Shown: positions 28,455 to 40,286 of the stretch, one piece after another | How the letters are laid out: every line of letters starts with the position of its first letter | How positions within the stretch are numbered: position 1 is the first letter of the stretch | Assembly (NCBI GenBank): GCA_004335635.1 | Contig: QAXH01006768.1 | Location: 1 to 64,000 of the forward strand | Direction of reading: 5' to 3' | DNA from: Chloromonas sp. AAM2 | Taxonomy: Eukaryota; Chlorophyta; Chlorophyceae; Chlamydomonadales; Chlamydomonadaceae | DNA: 64,000 nt | Made by a program: the position numbers and the translations under genes | Notes under the pieces: model-generated | What the model saw: only the letters and a program-made list of their open reading frames with translations | Told to the model about the DNA's origin: nothing | Database searches by the model: none

Positions 28455-31400
28455 TCATTCCCCCTCGTATATGCCCAGCTTTTTGAGTTCATCTTGGAAC
28501 TCTTGGGCTGCACTGCGCACCAGTCCCTGCGAGGAAAGGACGAACAGTGCTCAAACACAGACTCATTCGTTGTAGCCATAATACATGAAATACTTTTCTC
28601 GTCTGGGCCGCCTCTGTCTTATCGTTGTACAGGCACGTGATCCATCAGAACACAGAATACACGCCCTCTTCATTGCCCACAGCAAGAGCAACGAATTTTT
28701 GTGGAAGATTCGAGCACAGGGCTGGTCAGGACGGTATCCAGGCTCGTCAAAACGGTCTCTTGGCTTTGTAGCCCGGTGCATGTGGGGACTCCTGATGTAA
28801 TCAATACATTCATAGTGCACTCTGCCAGTACCAGTGGATGGTCCTGCTGTCAGTCACAACGCCCCCGCCTACCGTTGTGTACTCCTCCTCCCAGTGAGCG
28901 CGGTACTTGGCATAGTCCAGCGCTGATAGACCCTGGGACAGGCACCTGTGAGTGGGCAGGGAGAAGAACGTGTGCGTCTGTAATACGGCTCGAAGTTTCA
29001 TTGCAATTCATAGCGTACTTCAGACAGCGTGATTGGCAGGTTGGTGAACAAGAGTCAAGATTCGAAATCCGCGTCAAGTTAGCATCGAGGCGACGTGTGG
29101 CAGTGTTCATATAACAAGTTGAACTAACAAACAACGTTGCACATGCATTGCTCACCACTCCATGTCCTGTGCGGGTTGGCACAACGCTGCCAGGCGGCGG
29201 CCACTGATGCTGACTGTGGGCCCTGCCTCTGCTGCCGCCGCCTCCACCTGTGCTAAAGCTTCGGGTAGGGCTGTGCTGCCTGGGGGCAGCTGCCGGGCAG
29301 CGGAGGTGGGGGATGCTGGCTGGTCTAACTGACTGAGCTTTCCTTGCTTATCCAGGAAGCCATGGCGTGGACCAAGTACCTGACCAGAAACCATGTGTTG
29401 AGATCAGAACAGAGGAAAGGTATCATGTGCAGCTGGCGGGGCTCAACGTGGACGTGTTGCTGTGGTCTGCTTCTTGCAGGCCCAGACAAGCGCCAGAAGG
29501 TCAAAACCATGCGGATGCAGTTGGGAGCGTTGCCACATGACAAGGCAGGCGGGAGTACAGCAACTGATGCTGCATTTGTGCGTCTGCTCAACAACCACCC
29601 ACCGTAAGCAATTATCCCATTGCCATTGCACTGCAAAGCCCGCAGAGGAGCCCAATGGCTGTCACATTGTATTCCAATCCCAACTACTCACACATCCAGC
29701 ACTGCAGTCCTCCCCAAACAGTCCTCTCCAACAGGCACCACCCCACATGCCTCATTCAACTAAACCCTCACCAACAATATAGCATATCAGAAATAAGGTG
29801 ACCAAGTCCAGTCAAGCCGTACCCATTGTTTGGGTTCATTGAGGGCGACCCAAGGCTCAGCGTGTTCAATGCCCGTCTGCACCAGGCCTCTTCCGCATCC
29901 CGACCTACCTGTGTCAGCCCTAACGCCATAGCGCTGGGACAGGCCAGCACGTCGCTCGGCCCCGCCCCCATCACAGACCGCAGCCACTCCCACTTGCGCT
30001 GCAGCTCAAACTCCTTCTCAGCCAACACACCGGGCGCCGCAACCACCAACTGACGGGCCTGTGCGGGCAGGAGGGCGTGAAGGTCAGGCCATGTTATGCA
30101 TGCATTACCATGTGATGTGACAGTGTAATGAGCCTGTCACCAGCGCCAGGACCGTGCCCTGCTGCCGCTGCAACGTGGTGCAGTTGAGTTGAGCCCTTGG
30201 CAAACAGTGTAGGCAATTGGCAGGCACCTACATCGGCCCCCAGGGCAATGCATAAGCATTATGCTCACAAAATGGTCCGCACATGGGTACCTGCTACCAG
30301 CGCCAGTGCTTGCACAGCTGCACAGGCCTTGCCCTCACACCTGTTCCTGAGTGAAGCCCGCTGGGCCGATGAGGAAGTCCACTTGCTGTGACGTGCCCCC
30401 CGGTGCTGTCAGCCAGCGGGTGCTGCGCCTGCTCATGCTGCAGCAGGGGTAAGGAAGGGCACTTTGTGTGGGATGCACGTGCTGGTGGGACGAAGCCCAG
30501 CAGCAACACAGACAGGACTCGAACGATGTAAAATAGTGCGCAGGCTGTTAGAGGATAGTGAGTTCATCCAACCTAGACTGTGAACTGTCTAGGACGGCAG
30601 CAAGTCACCTTAGCTTGCTGCATTATTGTCAAAGTGGCACGTGATTTGCAAGTACACCCAAGAGAAGCAAGGGCACAGAGCTAGAACATGGCTTCCCTTT
30701 GTTTGTTGTTTGTTGCCTATAGGTCGCCCGCTCTCCATCTATCATTCGCCGTCCTTTGTTTGTATCCCTCTCCAGATTCGACTGTCCTCTTCAATAGTTT
30801 TCACTTACGTCTTCATGTCGTCCCTCGTTATCCCCAGTTTTGCCAGGCTGGCGATGTGCGACTTGAACACATCACGAGCAGGGAAGCCCAGCCTGCGTGC
30901 GCACACCGGACGTAAACACACAGCCACCTTGGTTGCCGTGTCATGCCTGCTCAAACATGCGGCTGCTCCCACATGCCGAGGCCTCATGCATGTGCATCAG
31001 GGCCATGCCAATGAAGACAACCACCACATGGACGGCATCAAGTCGTGTGTCTGCTCTCAGCCGCCTGGTGCGCCTCCGGCATGTTGGCGCAGGCAGTCCT
31101 GAGCGCAGACCACCAGAGTCTCAAAGTTTGTAACACTGTTTGACAAAGGTTTCCAAAACTTTGTGCAAAAATCGAATGAGACTAAGGTGTTAATGTTTGA
31201 CTCACAGGTGTGGGCATGTCATGATGACTTCTGCCACCTGTGTGGCGTCACAGCCCAGTTCGCTCCTCAGGTGGTCCGCCCAAGGCGTGAGATGGGTGGT
31301 CACGTCGCATAGGAGCACATCAGGCCACGCACAGATGATGTGGGAGATGTCAGTTACCTGCAAATGCAACTTCAACATGCAGTGAAGTCAAACACCAGCT

Positions 31401-33926
31401 GCCAGCCCAGTGCACCGGTACGCCCAACCACCATTTTGGCTCCACAAATCGAAGGCTCAGTCTATTGGGCGTGTAACAAGTCGGTTCACAGGTCCTTGGA
31501 GATCAGTTTTCTCACGCGTGAGAAGTGATGCTGGGGTACACAGATTGCAGAGAGGAGTGAAAATGCACTAAATGCTGGTCCAGGCCTCCAACTAAAGCCT
31601 CCACCAGCCGCTGATTGTCAACCTAGTGCTGAGATTGGTATGCTCTCAGGTGGGTGTGAGTTGCTGATTGAATGTTTAATCGTTACCTTCCCATAAGCCG
31701 TGCTACGGGTGAACATGGAACCAACGGGACGCTAGGACAGGCAAAGCGCACACAACTTAACACAGTCCATGCTGCTGCGACCCTGCACACCAGAAGGTTT
31801 CAATGCGAGTATGATGGTGTTGTACATGAACGCTTGAGCTATCTCTTGTTTGGCGTGTCAGACTATACAGACGTCAAGCGGCACTCACTCACTCACTCAC
31901 CTCTATGCCCAGGCTCATGAGGAAGGTGACCACAGGCCTGAGCTCACCCTCCACGTCCCTGCCCAGCACCGCCGGCCACACACACAGCACCCGCTGAGCA
32001 AGGAAGTCGTCCGGGATGCCCAGGGTCTTCAGAAAGCTAACCACCTGCACAGGCACCATTCACGCTAGGGTAAGCTCGGGTAAGGGGCACATCCAGTGCA
32101 CAAACGTCGTGGGCAAACGCCGATTGTATCCACGTTCACTCAGTCGTATAGCAAGTACACACTGCGTGAAAATTTACAATTGTTTCGTGGCCCAATGCCA
32201 ATGTCACACACATTTCCCTGCCTTGTGCCTCCTTAATGCCCCCATGTCCAAGGAGATCTGGTCACCTTGCAGTCTGCCTTGGGCCCTACACATGACGGTG
32301 GACCTATTGCTTGCAAATCTGGCGTGCGAGGACGCAGACACGTGTGCTTTGTCAGCAGCCCACCTGCCCCGCTGCGTAGAGTGTGGTGCCCTCCATGAGT
32401 TGGTCAGGAGCCCGGAGCAGGAAGTTTTGCACGTCCCTTGGGTTCAGGCGGCTGCCCAGGCGGCCGTACGCCGACAGGAACTCCAGCCAGCGCTGCAGCG
32501 GGATGGGCGCGGACAGCAGCCGCGGCCGCTTGGTCACCAGGAACCAAATGTCCTGTGAGGGAAGAGGGTAGAAGGGAGGGCTGGTAAAGGTAGAGAGGGG
32601 ATATCGCTTGGAGCCTGGGCGACCCTTCTCCGCTGTATGTATGGATGCAGCCCTATCATAGTATGTGTAGGCCTGATGTTCACCCCTTGCCAGGGGACTC
32701 TGCACCTCAAATACACTGTTGGGCGAGGGCCGACAGCCGCAGGGCACGTTGGTTGAGGGAGCAGACAGCTTCTTGTGACAAGGTGCTCAGGCACTTCAGG
32801 CCCACACATCGCAAGCCATGCTTACCTGCCCGCCTTAGGTCGAGCAGCGGTAAAACTGCATGTGCATGGGGCCTAGTGCTGACATGCAACGGCTGACGGC
32901 TTTGCCACAAACATCCTTCTGAACAGACAGGGAAGGCACAGCAATGGGCTGGACTGTTTGAGCAACGGCCCATGCAGCAACGTGCTCAATTGGCGCTGAA
33001 AGGATATGTCACAGGCAAACGCTAGTGTGTGGAGTGTATGTTGCCGTGAGCAAGAGGCTCATCCCAGGGGTCGCGTGAGCTCGCTGCACAGCTAGCCCCA
33101 AAGCAGCTGCCATGCTGTGAAAGTGATGTGGCGGGCACAATGCATTGCAATCCACAGACCTTTTCCCCCACTTGTATGTGCTCACCTCAGGCGGCATGTT
33201 GGCTGCTTTGAGAGCTTTAATGCTGGGCTTGACGGCCTCGGCCACAGACAGGGAAACAATGTCTGGGTTCGCAACGGCAAACTGCATGACCGTGTCCTTC
33301 CTGCATGCATGTGAGGCCATGCTCTGTGTGGCCCCGCTCTGTGCTGTGTATGCCAGAACCTTGCACATCATTCTCGAGCTACACTAAGGTTGGCCACCAC
33401 CACTGCTATCGCGTTGTGTCATAACTTCCTTCACATGCATGTTGGACGGGATGCATACCCTCGCTTCACGTGACTGCTCCTGCCATGCTCCTGCCACTGA
33501 TGCGCAAGCTGCCCTTTGCTCCTTGTCATCTCTTCAATCTATAACGCTCCCGTGTTTCAAATCCCTTCTTTGCCATGAAGCAATGGCACTGAGAGTGGGC
33601 GCACTTGCTTGGCTCTGCTTGATGTAGCTATGAAGGCACATTGCTCCTTACCAAACGCCAAGTTCTTTGGCAAGGAAAGTCTCCACATCTGTGGGCACGT
33701 AAGCTGCTGCAGCTGCACTCCATCTCGTGTCTAGGGCTGTTATCAACTTGGCTCTCTGTAGCGGGTCCTTGGTAACGCGAAGGACATGCAAAGGATTTTC
33801 GCTGTCCGAAGAAGCTCGGCATTTCCTAATATCGCGTCGACAGGGTTTGGCCGGCACATTTGCTGCGAAAAACAATGTCCGCCCTGTTCCGCACAGATCT
33901 GTACACGTCCAGCTGTGTGTAAGCAT
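28455..33926 (-). CDS. mTERF-family organelle nucleic-acid-binding protein
   Basis: Likely regulates transcription, termination or RNA processing in chloroplast or mitochondrion. Eleven exons close into 521 aa: 33926-33652, 33300-33186, 32552-32364, 32044-31901, 31357-31206, 30892-30809, 30428-30341, 30058-29909, 29379-29156, 28945-28873, 28526-28455. The N terminus is Cys/Arg/Ala-rich and acidic-free (RTLFFAANVPAKPCRRDIRK), as in a transit peptide. Helical repeats of about 30-35 residues follow with the family pattern of a proline in each unit: VANPDIVSLSVAEAV, VTKRPRLLSAPI, VLCVWPAVLGRDVE with VVTFLMSLGIE, IICAWPDVLLCDV, VMTCPHLLGFPARDVF, VVAAPGVLAEKEFEL, VLACPSAMALGL. The C terminus is acidic (EFQDELKKLGIYEGE). 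Subfamily and target organelle cannot be told from the sequence alone. Confidence 0.85.
31884..31900. repeat. (ACTC)n tract at an mTERF splice donor
   Basis: A tetranucleotide tract, on the minus strand gtgagtgagtgagtgag, directly follows exon 32044-31901. It offers several tandem GTGAG donors 4 bp apart. Confidence 0.85.
33386..33470 (+). repeat. Dispersed repeat family 2, copy D
   Basis: Reads ggccaccaccactgctatcg ... ttccttcacatgcatgttggacggg, close to the inverted copy at 22488-22575. It lies in the first mTERF intron. Confidence 0.7.
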
Positions 33927-34288
33927 TTAAAGCGGTGAACACAGCCTATGCACAGCATCCAGCCGTGGTCAACCTTTCTTGACAGCGGTTATAACGCAAG
34001 ATGATGATCTCAATACAGACTTGTTTTGGAACTGCGGCCGGAGAACTTGCTGTGAATGTATGCATAATGTGTGGTTTGTCCAGCCTACCCGCATTACATG
34101 CAACACCAAACGTACGACTCGGCAGCCCAGCTTTGGCAGGGTCTGAAGGACGCTTGCGGCACTGTCCATACCACGGGAGCAATTTCAGCCATGCCCAATC
34201 ATGGACTCCTACCGAAATCTACAGGGAACTTCATCAGCACAAGCTAACGGAACCCCTTTGTCCAAGTCCGAGGTCTGAACACGCAAGG
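33927..34288. other. Spacer between tandem mTERF and RSP2-like genes
   Basis: Contains the mTERF promoter side and the RSP2-like 3' UTR. A minus-strand TGTAA at 34094-34098, 190 nt past the RSP2-like stop, is a candidate poly(A) signal. Nothing else is seen. Confidence 0.5.
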
Positions 34289-37200
34289 CTATTCTGCCTC
34301 CTCCTCTGCTGCCTCCTCTCCCTCTGCAGCTTCTGCTTCTGCTGCTGCTGCCTCAGCTGCTGCTGCCTCTTCAGCTGCCTTCCTGGCAGCTTCCTCCTCC
34401 TCTGCCTTCTTCTTCTCGGCCTCCTCCAATTCCACTCTCTTGTTGTCCAAGGTCTCATGCAGCTTTTGCTCAGCTGCGAGGCTGTCACGGAAGATGGCGG
34501 CACGCCGCCCCACCTTACGCACCTGCAGAGAAGTTAGGGACATTCAGCAAATCAGGCATGCCCTTGAACATCCCCAAATCAAGCTTGCATGCAGCCTTCA
34601 CCGCCTGCCTCTTGTATTGCCGCTTCGCTGATGCATGTCTCCCCATGCATTCATTACGCATGGTGTCTAACACTCCGATCCCTACCCATGCACCAGTCCC
34701 TACCTCTTTGAGCCACATGAGCAGCAGCACGCCTAACTGGCTATCAGGCATTTCCTCCTCCATCCTCTTGGCGCCGTCCTCTCCCAGGGCCTTGTAGCAG
34801 GACCGGGCACGTGTCCATACCTCCACATCACGCTCCTGAAAGTGTGGGGCACAGTGTATACAACATCAAGGCTAGGGCAAGCATACTCAGGGCGCCAAGG
34901 ATTGTGTGTTGAGTTCACAACAAGTTGAACACCTTGAAAGTTGCCTGATCAGCACGTGTTATCACAGTGCATGTCTCTCATGCCGCTTTGCTTATCAACC
35001 AGGACATAAGGGTTGGGCTTAACCACCCGGCCTCCTTACTGACGCCGACCGACGTCCCCTTTCTTTCTTTCTTTCTTTCTATCAACCACGACACTTCAGA
35101 CTACATGCCATTTCCTTGGTGCGACTATGCTAAGGGTTGCGCCTTGCCAGCCTCCCTTTTTGAACCTTTGGGGTAGGCACACAACATGGCAATAAGGATG
35201 CATTGTGGGGTTAGTTAACTACGTTAGAAGATCGTCCTGGACGGGTGTCAGCCTCCTCGCTCGGCCGTCCTGCTAGCCTGGCTTCATCAACGTGGGGCAT
35301 TGCCATGTACAGCTTTGCTTTGGGTAGCTGAGCCCTCGTTGCATTACCAGCTCCTGTATCATGGGCCTGAGCTCAACCCACAGTCACTGTCTGGCAACTC
35401 TCAATGGCTAAGGGTTACATACCCTAGCTTACCCTACCATGCCCATGTCCCGTGCCCCTTGCCCGCCCATCATCCACCTGTGTTGCGTTGTATTCCTGCA
35501 ACTCCGTAAAGAAGCATGCATTAAAGTACGCAAACACGCGCTTCCAGTTCTGAAACGTCTCCGCGTCCTTGCCCAGCACGTGCAGCACAGCTTTGAGCAC
35601 GTGGAAGGTAGCCTGAGGCACAACTCGCGTGTGCCGAAGCACTGGGAGGCACGACTGACCAACCATGCCCAATGTTTCCTTGACCGCCCCAAGCACTGCC
35701 TGCGATTTTTCCAGCGAGTTGGTCGCCGCCTCGCGCGCTGTCTCCGCTTCCTTGAGCTGCCCTTCCAAGCTTGTGATCTCAGTCTTAATAAGCGAGACCG
35801 GGTCGTCCCCTGCCTCTTGGTCAGCAGGAGGGACTGCTTCTCCATCCTCCGCCACCTCAGGCTCAGCAGGTGCGGGCTCACCGGCTGCCTCCCCTGCGGA
35901 CACCCACAACACCGCAACACACAGTGTCAGGCCCTGACCACGGAGTTTTGGCGTTGATCCTGTGTCCATGACTAAGCGGCCATGGGCCAACCTCTGCAGC
36001 AGTGACAAAGGCCGTTCAGCAGCGACCCTAGCTCACTCTAGCCTGCTTTTCAACCCATTCCGAATGAAAGCTCCTTGGCTCCTACTGCGCCTCTGCCAGC
36101 CAGTCTGCCAATGCTCTGGAGCCAGCCCATCCCCAATTAGCGTTCCGGCCCCTGTTGCAGCTTCTTCAGGATTCCCCTTCTGCGTTGTGTGCTGGTATGT
36201 TTTCCCCAAGCGTGTGGCCGCACCTGCACTGGGCTCCACGGGAGAATTATAGATGGTTACAATGGATGCTCTGAGGCTCTCAATAAGGCCCTGAGCACTG
36301 CGCCCTTCCAGTGACTCAGCGGCCTGCTTCTCAACCGCATCGAATGCCTGGCTCAATGCTCGTGACACCTGAACGTGAAGGAAACAACATGAGCACACTC
36401 AGTGATGCAATCAATGATCAAGGCTTACTCGGCATGTCTGGAGCAAATGAGCTGCCGGTCCTGCCCTGGGCCTGCTCATAAGTAAGAACATACAGGGTTA
36501 GGCGGTGCTGTGAACGGCCAACGTTACTCTGCTATTTTTCGAGCATTTTTCGAGCAATTGTTTTCCAACTGGCTGTTTGACTGGTCAGATTATGCTTTCC
36601 CGTACTTGACGATGAACAATCGATGTACTGTACTGCAGCAAACTAGTTCAAAGCGAGGTTCTGGGGAAACGATACCAGCAACAGTATAAACGGCCTCCGG
36701 CTAAATTTCATGATGTATTGACTGGTTGACTCCTGGACTCGATCCTCTTTCCTTTCCTTGTGTTGTATGTGTTGTATGTTGACGCTCCAAGTGTAGCATG
36801 CTTTGTTACTCACATGCCAGATGAAGTCCTGGTCCTCCTGTGACAGCGCCTGTCCGCCCGCCTCTGGGAAAAGTGTGTCAGCGCCAATGACTGCCTTGAA
36901 CTCTCCAGTGGCAGGTGACTGCACACCGCAAGCCTGGTACGCGCCAATCTTTGGAAACCCCTTGAAGAAACGCATGGACGGCTCAAAGGCCGCATTGAAT
37001 GCATACAACATGGGACGACGTTCGTCCAGCACACGGAAAGTGAAGGGCATTGGATCAACCTTGGCTTCTGGGTCGTCTTCTGATGGTGGAGGAGGCCGAT
37101 GCAATTCAGTTGTGAGCATGAACTCCTGGCCTGAGGTGGCTGCAAGATAGGACAGGTACTTCTTGCTGTAATCCAGGAGCTTTTGAACCTTCTGCTTGAC

Positions 37201-37942
37201 AACCCCCTCCTCTGCCTCAGCCTCGGGTGCTGCTTCTATCTCAGCTGCGGGCTCATCACCTTCCTCTGCCGGTGGCTCTGGCAGAGGATCAGCCTCATCT
37301 TCTGACTCGACTGCTGCTGGGTCCTCGGGATCTTCTGGAGTGACCCAGTCAGGCTCCTCGGGTTCCGCGACTGCTGCCGCATATGCCGCACCTGCCGCGG
37401 TAAACTGCACGATAAGGTCGACAGCCTTTTGCAGCAGCACCCGTGGCTCATCCACGGTTTGAGAGAGGGCGATGATGGCTTTGCGCCTTACTTCCTGCTC
37501 CTCCTTCACCTTTGCCGCAGCCGCGGCTGCTGCTTCCTGCGCATCGGCCAGTGACAGACAGTGCTGATCCCCAGTGTAATAATCTGCACTCCTTTAGCAG
37601 AGCTGGATTTGCAGGCAGCTCAGTACCTAAGGCGACCTCAGGACCTACCAGTTCGGCTTTCCGCATTTCAAGCTGGGCTTGTTTTTCATCTGCAAACTCG
37701 CCTACGATCTCGGCGTTCTTGACGAACCTGCATTCATTTGGTACAAAGTTGTCACGGTGGTCGCTATGGGCGAAGGGGCGTGCTTTGGCTGGAAAACGGG
37801 TGAATGACACTCACCTTAGAAGCCAATGGCCAAGGTACTCAACCGGGTCATTTGGCTGCGCAGCTGCTGCAGCTGCACATCCTCTTGCAAGCGCATCTCC
37901 CACTAGTTCTTGAAGATAATTGGTATCGTGGACAGGCGGCAT
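34289..37942 (-). CDS. DPY30-motif flagellar protein, radial spoke protein 2-like
   Basis: Probably a structural protein of the axonemal radial spoke stalk. Seven exons close into 618 aa: 37942-37815, 37727-37649, 37536-36814, 36368-36224, 35893-35478, 34835-34704, 34522-34289. Residues 6-45 form a DPY30/RIIa-like dimerisation helix pair: YLQELVGDALARGCAAAA then PNDPVEYLGHWLLRF. A Glu/Pro-rich acidic stretch follows (about 105-165), then a globular region (YSKKYLSYLAATSGQ ... GFPKIGAYQACGV ... IGADTLFPE ... EDQDFIWHVSRAL) that reads like a GAF domain. After a second acidic linker comes coiled coil (LIKTEITSLEGQLKEAETAR), a helical region with FQNWKRVFAYFNACFF, and a Glu/Ala-rich C-terminal coiled coil. 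DPY30 plus GAF plus coiled coil is the RSP2 layout; the Chlamydomonas protein as I recall is somewhat longer. Another DPY30 flagellar protein is possible. Confidence 0.7.
35059..35080. repeat. (TTTC)n tract
   Basis: A tetranucleotide tract inside the RSP2-like intron 35477-34836. Confidence 0.8.
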
Positions 37943-40286
37943 TTCGTCGAGCCGTTGCCGCGGATATGATAGTCCAGGCCGGAGCAAACATTAACACATA
38001 ACCAGGTTGTCGCATGTAAGGAAAACGCGTGTGGGGCCTCGCAACTGCACTTCTCCCGTACGTCGGTTTTCCTGTTTTTGAGCGCCGTTCCACGCGCATT
38101 TGCTGAGGCCGCTTCAGCTTACATGACAACTGCACTGTTCTGTGTGCACTGTGATTCAGCCCGTCTACCCGGGTGTAAAAATGCCACACGTCTTTGCAAG
38201 AACATGGGTGTGGCTCAGACCGGGGGAGGAGGCTGAGGCTGAGCATGACCTGTCATGTGCCCGGATGTCAGCAGCATTCATAAGAGCACTGGCAGCACGG
38301 AGTGCATTATCTTCACGGTACACACATGTACCACACCAGCTCAGCATTTGAGCAACGAAGCTCATAGCTGAGTGCGGCGGCCTGAGTGCGAGCGGCCTCT
38401 TCCCACGGTCTAGTTGCTGCCCATGCAAATGCATTGGTGAGATCCAGTCTATGGGCATGCTGCCCCGGACTGGCTGCTGCTGGAAGCGACAAGATTGGCC
38501 AACTGGCATCACATGCTAAGGATGCACTTCACAAGTTTACGGCATCGTGCTGTTTCCGTCTTGTAATCGGCCCTTACACATGACATTGGCACCAAATTCA
38601 TGACACGAGCACTGACATGCGTAGAAGCAAAGTCAGAAATGCATGTACAAGCGCCGGCGTGCTGTGCACAGGGGCCACCATGCCACACGACACTGCCATC
38701 TTAACTCTTCTTTGCTCAATGCAGGGCAGGACGTTATCCTTGGGTTTTGGGTCTTAGATGCATGGTTAGTGCACTTGGACCCTGTATTATAGTGATGGAC
38801 TGGCAGTGATATGCCAGCGGTGAAAGTACACTTGAGCGTGAGCGTGTGCTCAGGGTCTGGTCAGAGTCAAATGTGTGCAGCTCCTGTGCTTTGTGGATAT
38901 ATCGTTCACTAATCACCGACCTCCAGACACGAGTTCTGTGCAGTTTGCAGGCGATGACTTTATTCCGACCACTTGCATTACAAAACGAAACCAGGGCAAC
39001 TTTTCCGGAATGACATGCCTGGCCTGGCAGAAATGAGCTCCTTCAGCACAAATGAAAATAAACGCGGTCTTTCCTTCAGCACAAATGAAAATAAACGCGG
39101 TCTTTATCAAGAACTGTATTAGAATTGAGGAGCTGATCTGCGCCACACAGCTAGAAGGCACTCATAGCCTTATGAGGAGTGGGAACTGGCAAACAAGCAC
39201 CTTCACATTAGTAATTGTCTCGATTTGCTTCAGAGCTTGGGATAATTAATTACACTATAGCGCGAGGATTCAAACCAAGGAAGCCTGCATTGCAGACATA
39301 ATGGTCATAGCAGAATAGATGCGGCATGGCGTTGATGCCAGTCCGTCCTAACAAATGGCATAGTAGCTATGGCACTATGCCCGTTGCTATGGCCATCAAA
39401 ATAACAGCACATCAGGGCAGCCATTCCTACTATATCATGTGTCAGCATTCTCAGTCCGCAGTAGGTCCTGCCTCACACATGCCTGTTCAATGCAGCCCTT
39501 CCCAAGCCATTGAGAAATCCAGTTAGTCATCGAGCAGGAACTCGTGCCATGCAGCAGACTCTAGTTAGCAACTCGCAATGAGAGAGCTGGCTTCAAGCGC
39601 AAGCCTTTTCCTGCCATTCACACAGACTGCCATAACCGTTTCTGGGATTCGTGTCCATGTGCTGTACTCTAAATTCTGGTGGCACGCTGCTGATGCCAAG
39701 CACTGGCATAGTCTGTACCTCCTTCCACTCAAATGTAATCACTGTCATGCTGCCCAGCCCTGATCCGCAGGGGGTCAAGCAACGCAGCACATGAACGAAA
39801 GTGTGGTCAGCTCAATAAGTGGTGAATACATATGACATGAAGAGCTGCCAGTGCCGCACCTGTGTGGGCCCTGTGCATGCATCATCATAAATGTGGCTGT
39901 CTGTCCAGCCTGTCATGCTTCGCAGCACACGCAAGAAAAGAGACAGGAAAGCACGACCAGATCAACAGGGCTCCACTGTGATCGCTCAGCAGCCAGGGCG
40001 GCCAGCGCAACACAGCTATACTTCTGCCGAATCATTGATGCACTTGGCAAAGCTGCCGTGCAACTATGTCCCTGCCTCAGCAGGTTTACCTTATTAAATG
40101 TGTATCACTGCAACAGTCGCCAACCCAACTCTTCTGTCGCCTCTTTCCATGCACACAAGACAAGCAGCTGCCTCAGATCATCACTTGCTGCCAATGGCAT
40201 ACACTCTAACGTGCAGCACGCCAGCCTGTGCTTGCAACCTGTGACGCTTGAAAACTGCTCCGCGGTTGCTTGACCCCGCAGTGAGC
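37943..40286. other. Intergenic region between RSP2-like gene and PDR transporter
   Basis: Holds the RSP2-like promoter side and the PDR 3' end. No coding sequence was recognised on either strand. A 33-bp tandem duplication stands at 39039-39104. No TGTAA was seen close to the PDR stop. Confidence 0.45.
39039..39104. repeat. Perfect tandem duplication, 33 bp x 2
   Basis: Two identical 33-bp units containing cagcacaaatgaaaataaac followed by gcggtctt, with no third partial copy. Perfect identity suggests a recent event. Confidence 0.9.

Noticed and set aside
35665..35937. Plus-strand Ser/Ala-rich frame
   Set aside because: Shadow of the RSP2-like exon 35893-35478 on the other strand.
37196..37462. 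Plus-strand Ser/Ala/Gly-rich frame
   Set aside because: Shadow of the acidic stretch of the RSP2-like protein on the minus strand.
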